Part shown: positions 58,521-64,000 of the stretch, piece by piece | Numbering within the stretch: position 1 is the first letter of the stretch | Layout: every line of letters begins with the position of its first letter | Assembly: GCA_942159475.1 (NCBI GenBank) | Contig: OW804095.1 | Coordinates: 58,866,773 to 58,930,772, forward strand | Reading direction: 5' to 3' | Origin: Sthenelais limicola | Taxonomy: Eukaryota; Annelida; Polychaeta; Phyllodocida; Sigalionidae | Length of the DNA: 64,000 nt | Made by a program: the position numbers and the translations under genes | The notes under the pieces: model-generated | Database searches by the model: none | What the model was told of the DNA's origin: nothing | The model's input: the letters and a program-made list of their open reading frames with translations, nothing else

Positions 58521-61500
58521 TGATCTCACATTTCTGGAGTCAACAAGCAACTTCTAGGTAAACAACGAAGACTTTTCTACAGATGGATTGCAGACACACA
58601 TATCCACATATAAGAGGAAAATATAATCATTCTCTATACCAACTTGATGTGGTATGTGGTATTATTTCTACATACTTCTCTTTCAACCTCTGCACCAAAT
58701 CAATGCGTATAGAAATGTAACATATCCATAATTAATACTATACCTCTTATTGAGCAGTAATATACCTTATGTGATATGATGACTTTGTAACGAGCAGAAA
58801 CATTTTGTGTACTTTTGAAAGGAAATACAATATATTTATAGACTTTTGGGGGTGTTGTATGAATACCGTGTGAATCCGTCAAGATCGAGTCCGGGACTTT
58901 GGGTCAATTATCTCTTTTCGGATAACCCGAATTTCCTACTTCTTATTCTCGATGAAACAGGCAATAAGATACTGGGTTCTTGTAGATTGCTGTAGGCGGT
59001 GAACATTCTTATACTATCCAGAGGAAACCACATGCATTTAGTCGGTCAAATTAATTTCAACATTGCGTACACGTGATTACCACTCTATTAAACCTAATCA
59101 TTTCTGGTTGTATGTATTCTATATACTGAGAACAATATTCTCATAGCCTTAATCTTCAGTGGCAATGCTTATAAAGATCAATAATAATGCGATAATGTAT
59201 GTGGTATTATTTCTACATACTTCTCTTTCAAATATGAATGTGTGAGACCCCCCTCGATTGCAGCTTGTGTCTGAATAAAAATGTTTTTCAATTCAATTCA
59301 ATTCAATTGATCCTATAGATTAATGTTTCAAGCGTATAATTCATATAATGCATTGAGAAAAGCAGGAATCATTTATATTTTCAATGAAAGACCCGGGATA
59401 GTGTTACTGTTGTAGTTCCTGAAAGTGTATTTCTGGAAATGACCTGTCTACAATTGAATTAATATGCACTGATGTTGAGGATGGGTCCGATCTCGACCGG
59501 CCATGTTTAATGCCAACCAAAATGTGTTTCCACCATGGCTTGATCGTTTTCACTATTCCCTAACCAATATCTCGTGATAATGACATTCTCTAAAGGCATT
59601 GGAAATTGTGATGTTAATTTAGTCCAGATATAGTGACATGATCAGCGAGAAAATCATGACGATTTTAAATTATCGAATGATTTAACCCATATTCATCGAG
59701 ATCACATTGAATAATTTGGTCTAATATGTTACCAGAACCTGTCTTATGGCTACAAACAGACTAGATTTCCGTATAGAGATAGTCACATGCATGGTCTTAG
59801 GACTGAACTCGATTGTTCAAGTATAGATCTATTATGTAGAGCAGCTCTGATGTAATCATGTACATATTCTTGAGGCATTTAAAAGTTGTGTGTGTCATGA
59901 AATTACGTGTAAACGCACCAAGTGACTGTTGTGTGATTATTTTGAATGATTCTAATTCTATTGATTTTCGGACACTTGCATGTCGATTAATTGAATATAT
60001 CTGTGACGAAATCATACATGCTATTGCAGATGTTATTTATTAATTATATAATAATTATGCACTGTAGCTGGAAATATGGACACTGATACACGTGATATGT
60101 ACATATAAAACTGATTTCACCAACGACTGCTGCGTTCGACACCTTTTATTGCTATCAATAGTTAACATTTTATCTATATATATATATATATATATATACT
60201 ACATGTGGCTATAAAGTCGTGATTTCGGCGGGTTAATAGGATAACTCCATACAAATAAGGCTATAAAATGGCATCTGAAAGGTTCTATGGGCGGTATCAC
60301 CAAAATCACAATGTATCCCCACCATAGCGGTTCAACTACACTGGTCTCTTCATAATAGCAATAACCTGCTGGTATTGTTTGGCAGCAACTCATTTCATTA
60401 GATTTCTTCCCCGAAAGAAACCCCCGGGGAGCGGTGTTGAGGTCTTCTGAGTAACTCCGTTGCATCCTCGCAAGTTTCTGTGGCAACAGTTATTTGCATC
60501 GCTCAAACAGCCTCTTGGCTTCTTAATCAATATTTTCCTTCTCCTGTCTACAAGCCTGTTCCATGCAATATTCATATTTCACATAGCCTGTGTTCCAGGT
60601 TCATTAAGACAAGCGGAAATTGCATCTCAGAATACTCCTCCACCGGATAAAAAAGGGAATTAGAATTAGACCGTTAATGAGAAAAGTGCTCCAAAATAGA
60701 TGCCATTATTCTACTGTGAACCGATCGTGAGATCTATCTTACTTTTAAAATACTATCTGATTTACACGAGACTATAATTTGTACGGGGTGATAATTGTAC
60801 TATAGCCCAATCTTAATTTAAAATAGCATTAAAGGAAATAAATAAGTCATCTAGGCACTAAAATAACTCTGTGATAAATAATATGCTTACAGAGACAAAT
60901 CAGTGGGCTATTTTGGGTTGTTCAGAATGATATTATTTTAAAAGAGCGGCACTTACTTATATAAAATTTAATAGTATACCCTTCTCTCACTGTTCATTCC
61001 CTCTTATGCGTTGTTTCAGCGGGATATAACTATGAAATGACTTCATTTTTAGGACTATCGTACTAGAGTGATAACTGATACGTTTTAAATCTAATTCTAA
61101 CCATTGGTGAGTAGGTTTCAACGTCTATAACAATTGTTAATGAGAGATATGTGTCACACGGATGTAATGTATGAACATAATCCATTACGGAGGGGGAAAG
61201 GCTCTGCGCATTAAGTCTACTACGCCATTGTAATGGTCCTTTACTGGAGATATGATCTAATTTACTGTCGTGAATGATCCAGATATCAATGCACAGGAGC
61301 CAATGATAAAAATGTTTTGCGAAAATGAACAGCGATAGGTGGCATTTGAAGGTATGAATTTCAGGAGATGGTATAAAAAGCTATTAAACGAGAGCTTTGT
61401 CAATCATGGCTTGAACAACCCCCTTAACTCTGCAAACGAAGAGTGGAACTAAGAGCCTGGGCCATTTAAAAAATAATTAAACTTTACGGGCTGAAAGGGG

Positions 61501-61655
61501 AATTAAAGAAAATCAAGAAAACGTGATACATTCTTTCTTCATCAGGCTCGGTGGCCCATTCTGATGCAATGTCATTTTGGACTTTAACATTTTCCTGATT
61601 AAATTTTCTTTGATTTTCTCCCGTTTGCGCAATTAAATTTGACGTCGGGGCAATG
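58521..61655. other. Convergent intergenic region, no gene recognised
   Basis: Contains a 35-bp perfect direct repeat (58652-58686 and 59197-59231), a (CAATT)n retroposon-like tail with AATAAAAATG at 59275-59310, and (TA)n at 60175-60199. No ORF has family features. Confidence 0.5.
58652..59231. repeat. 35-bp perfect direct repeat bracketing 510 bases
   Basis: The repeat starts GTATGTGGTATTATTTCTAC and ends CTTCTCTTTCAA; copies at 58652-58686 and 59197-59231 are identical. Confidence 0.9.
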
Positions 61656-64000
61656 TTAATTGCCCACGGTCGTCACGGCAGTATTACCTGTGATCGATGC
61701 GCCGCCGTTAGTACTTCCTTCAAGATCGGATTTGGGGGACATTTTAATACAAGGGCATAACATGCCAAAGAAAAGTCGGAATCCATTGCGGTAGTGCTTG
61801 TTCGTGAGTAGGTAGACAACAGGGTTTAGGCTAGCGTGCATGTGGGCCAGTAGTAGGATATATAGGTGCAAGGCCATATGCCCCCTATCCTCTCTGTCAA
61901 TAACAATAAGGATTGCAAAGGGACCCCAGCAAACGACGAATACCAGGAAGATACCAACAAGAGTGCGTGCCAATCGGAGAGATTGTTTGCTCCCAGCTGA
62001 ATTGTCCCCTTTCCCCCCAGTACCGCTAGTTTTCATCTGCTCAATACGCTTTCTGCTCGCTCGTACGTGCGTGAAAATCTTCAGATATGAGAATGAAATA
62101 ATGAATAGTGGTGTAGCAACCACGATACCCGAATAAAACGATGTGTAGGACTCGCTGTGCAACCGATTGAATATGCATTCTAGATATTTCTCATCGAAAA
62201 TTATGTATGTCCAGCCAACCAGTGGAGGTAGGGAAATAAGACCGCCTATTATCCAGAAGACGAAGCACAGAATGAAAACCAGTCTTTTGGAGAACATTTT
62301 CTCATAGATCCCTGGGTAACAGATGCTGAGGCACTGAAAGAAGCTGACAGCGCCCAGAGAGAAAAGAGCCGTAACACACGCTGCCATGCAGGTCGACGCC
62401 ACCACATCGCAAAGGCCTGGTCGGCTGTCAAAGAACTCCTTCCCAAGAACCATTCCTGTGAAATAAATTAGGAGGCTTTAAGGACCGTACAACTATTTAA
62501 TCAACTGATTTAATCAGGTGAATAAACAACGTAGTGCATTATAGAAAAATTCACAAAATTTATAAACTTATAAAATCACCTTGATATCGTCGTAAACAAA
62601 ATAGGTGTACATCAAATTACAAGTATATACTATAACATTGTAAATGTAAACTAATCTTAGGACCATTTTCACAAGGCTTACAAAATCAAGTCTTTAGTAT
62701 CGATTAATGCAGAACCCCCAATACGTTTAGTTCATTTCTCCCCAACCAAAATTCTTTAATCCCGAGACTACTGAGATAAAGAAATCTATTTTAGGTTATT
62801 GCGTCAAAACATTTAGTTATTTTAGCAAATCCTATAATGAGGAACGGCTGGGTGATTACCTCTGCTTTTTAACGAACGTAAATACAGACAAATCAGATTC
62901 ATAACTTTCGCGCATAACATCTGCTTCCATTCCAAAGTCTAGTTTAGCGCCCTATTCCTTGACAAGAAAGTGGGGGGAAGTGGGGGTAAGATGTGATCTT
63001 TTGACCATTAAATGTCACCCACCACCGCCTATGGCGTTAGACTGGAACGGGATGAGGGACCTGATATCCTAAGACAAGAGGAATTATCATCCCAATTTGG
63101 TCGAGGGGGCAGAGTCATACCATAATCCAGCTGTTCTTTTATGAGGGTGTTAACAGATTAACAAGAACTAGTGACCATTCCTTCATCCACTCCTCGACAT
63201 CAGAGAGAAAACACCGGTGTCTAATTAACCTGTCATAAATTATACATCTTTTTGGCACTCTCCACAAATTTCTTTTCGTGTCAGTTACATTGGACATCAA
63301 GGCTATTGGAAAACCGCCTGGGCTATGAATACATCGCGTGGTTGGCCGCCATGCAGCCGGGAAATAAATGGCTCTGCACAATTTTTCCTGGCATTGATAG
63401 TTATTACCGAGCTAATTTACCCTCACAGCAGTCTTTTTACCGCCTAATCCTAGTCAGGCAGCACATGATCAGGACACTGTTTGAATTTCATTGGATCGAT
63501 AAACACTCCAACCACCGAAAGGCGGGTAAAGGTATTTCTCTTGTTGAGTTATATTTTACGCATAAAAAGTAGAAACTTCCAATTTCAAGTATATTTAAGA
63601 TACGACGGTGTAGTGGGTATTTTTAGTTGGCATGAAATTGTTTTCACTCGTCTTGAACCACGCAGCGTTGCCCATCCCAACTAGCCAAGATAATTAGAAT
63701 GTGTCCGGAACTATGTTAAAAAGCATCAATTCTTTTTTTACTTACCGAGAACGCTCATAGGGTCGGCAAATGTCGTGACAAAGAGGTCGGCTATGGCCAT
63801 GTTTAGAAGAAAAGCATTCCGGATGTGGCGTAGATGTTTGTCAAGTAGGATGGCACCGATGGAGGCCACATTTCCCAGGGATCCAAAGACACTGATTCCA
63901 GTACCAATCAGGAGATACGGCCATGCCATTAATGGGTTATTTTTGATCCACTCAATCCCACCGACCACCTCAACGGGCTCGAGGGAACAGAATGGATCCG
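61656..64000 (-). CDS. Class A GPCR, melatonin-receptor-like, 2 exons visible, 5' end off the window
   Basis: Exon A 63746-64000 (open to the edge) and exon B 61656-62455; donor G|GTAAGT and acceptor TTTCACAG join in phase 1. Exon A has TM1 with the GN motif (GSLGNVASIGAILL) and TM2 with NMAIADLF. Exon B has TM3 starting after Cys (GLCDVVASTC), ICYPGIYEK at its inner end, extracellular loop 2 Cys (YLECIFN), TM5, a basic third loop, TM6 with CWGP, TM7 with NPVVY, and a CPC palmitoylation-like site after helix 8. The usual (D/E/N)RY after TM3 is replaced by FQC (SFFQCLSIC). Placement near melatonin/Tre1-type receptors is by overall pattern; the ligand is unknown. Convergent with the MS4A-like gene. 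Confidence 0.88.
62456..63745 (-). other. Intron of the GPCR gene
   Basis: 1290 bases, phase 1, splitting the receptor just after TM2. A/T-rich; no embedded gene recognised. Short ORFs at 63139-63684 lack family features. Confidence 0.75.

Noticed and set aside
1..64000. tRNA or rRNA genes
   Set aside because: Scanned for the conserved T-arm GTTCRANNCY with a matching acceptor stem and for rRNA cores; only isolated partial T-arm matches (for example near 6987) without a cloverleaf. A covariance-model search would be decisive.

Overview
The window reads as genomic DNA from an invertebrate metazoan. It is A/T-rich, has spliced genes with GT-AG introns, is full of decayed transposons, and carries tyrosine-recombinase (YR) retrotransposons of the Ngaro/DIRS group. 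The protein families found (a class A GPCR, a four-helix CD20/MS4A-like membrane protein, thyroglobulin type-1 domains, a gamma-glutamylamine cyclotransferase-like enzyme) are animal families. A marine spiralian or basal deuterostome would fit, but nothing fixes the phylum.

Layout. 1-2703 (minus): the 5' part of a YR retrotransposon, gag plus reverse transcriptase, running off the left edge; gag and pol are joined by what looks like a textbook -1 frameshift signal. 2704-8766: no gene, but a 15-bp minisatellite, a remarkable cluster of covarying perfect hairpins (6093-6615) and a LINE remnant. 8781-10193 (plus): three-exon GGACT-like gene. 11854-15582 (minus): five-exon gene for a 186-residue secreted protein with two thyroglobulin type-1 domains, tail-to-tail with the previous gene. 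16.2-31 kb: gene-poor, with several MITE-like or foldback elements, LINE remnants and a 29-bp perfect palindrome. 31266-58520 (plus): a six-coding-exon gene (331 residues predicted) for a CD20/MS4A-like four-helix protein with an N-terminal PPPSY motif. Its 21-kb intron 2 contains a structurally complete Ngaro-type element (42606-48146), LINE pieces and two Helitron-like ends. 61656 to the right edge (minus): two exons of a melatonin-receptor-like class A GPCR whose DRY motif is replaced by FQC.

How the parts relate. The four host genes have no evident shared pathway. Exon joins were inferred from splice consensus and phase: in all four genes every reported junction restores frame, and residues flanking the junctions fit the family where it is recognised. 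The Ngaro element shows the A1-ORFs-B1-A2-B2 split-repeat layout with one mismatch per repeat pair, so the insertion looks young, yet its pol is broken by a 10-bp tandem duplication. The two YR elements in the window use different gag-pol arrangements.

Limits: no alignment or database search was possible; family names rest on motifs, and introns are unsupported by transcripts.
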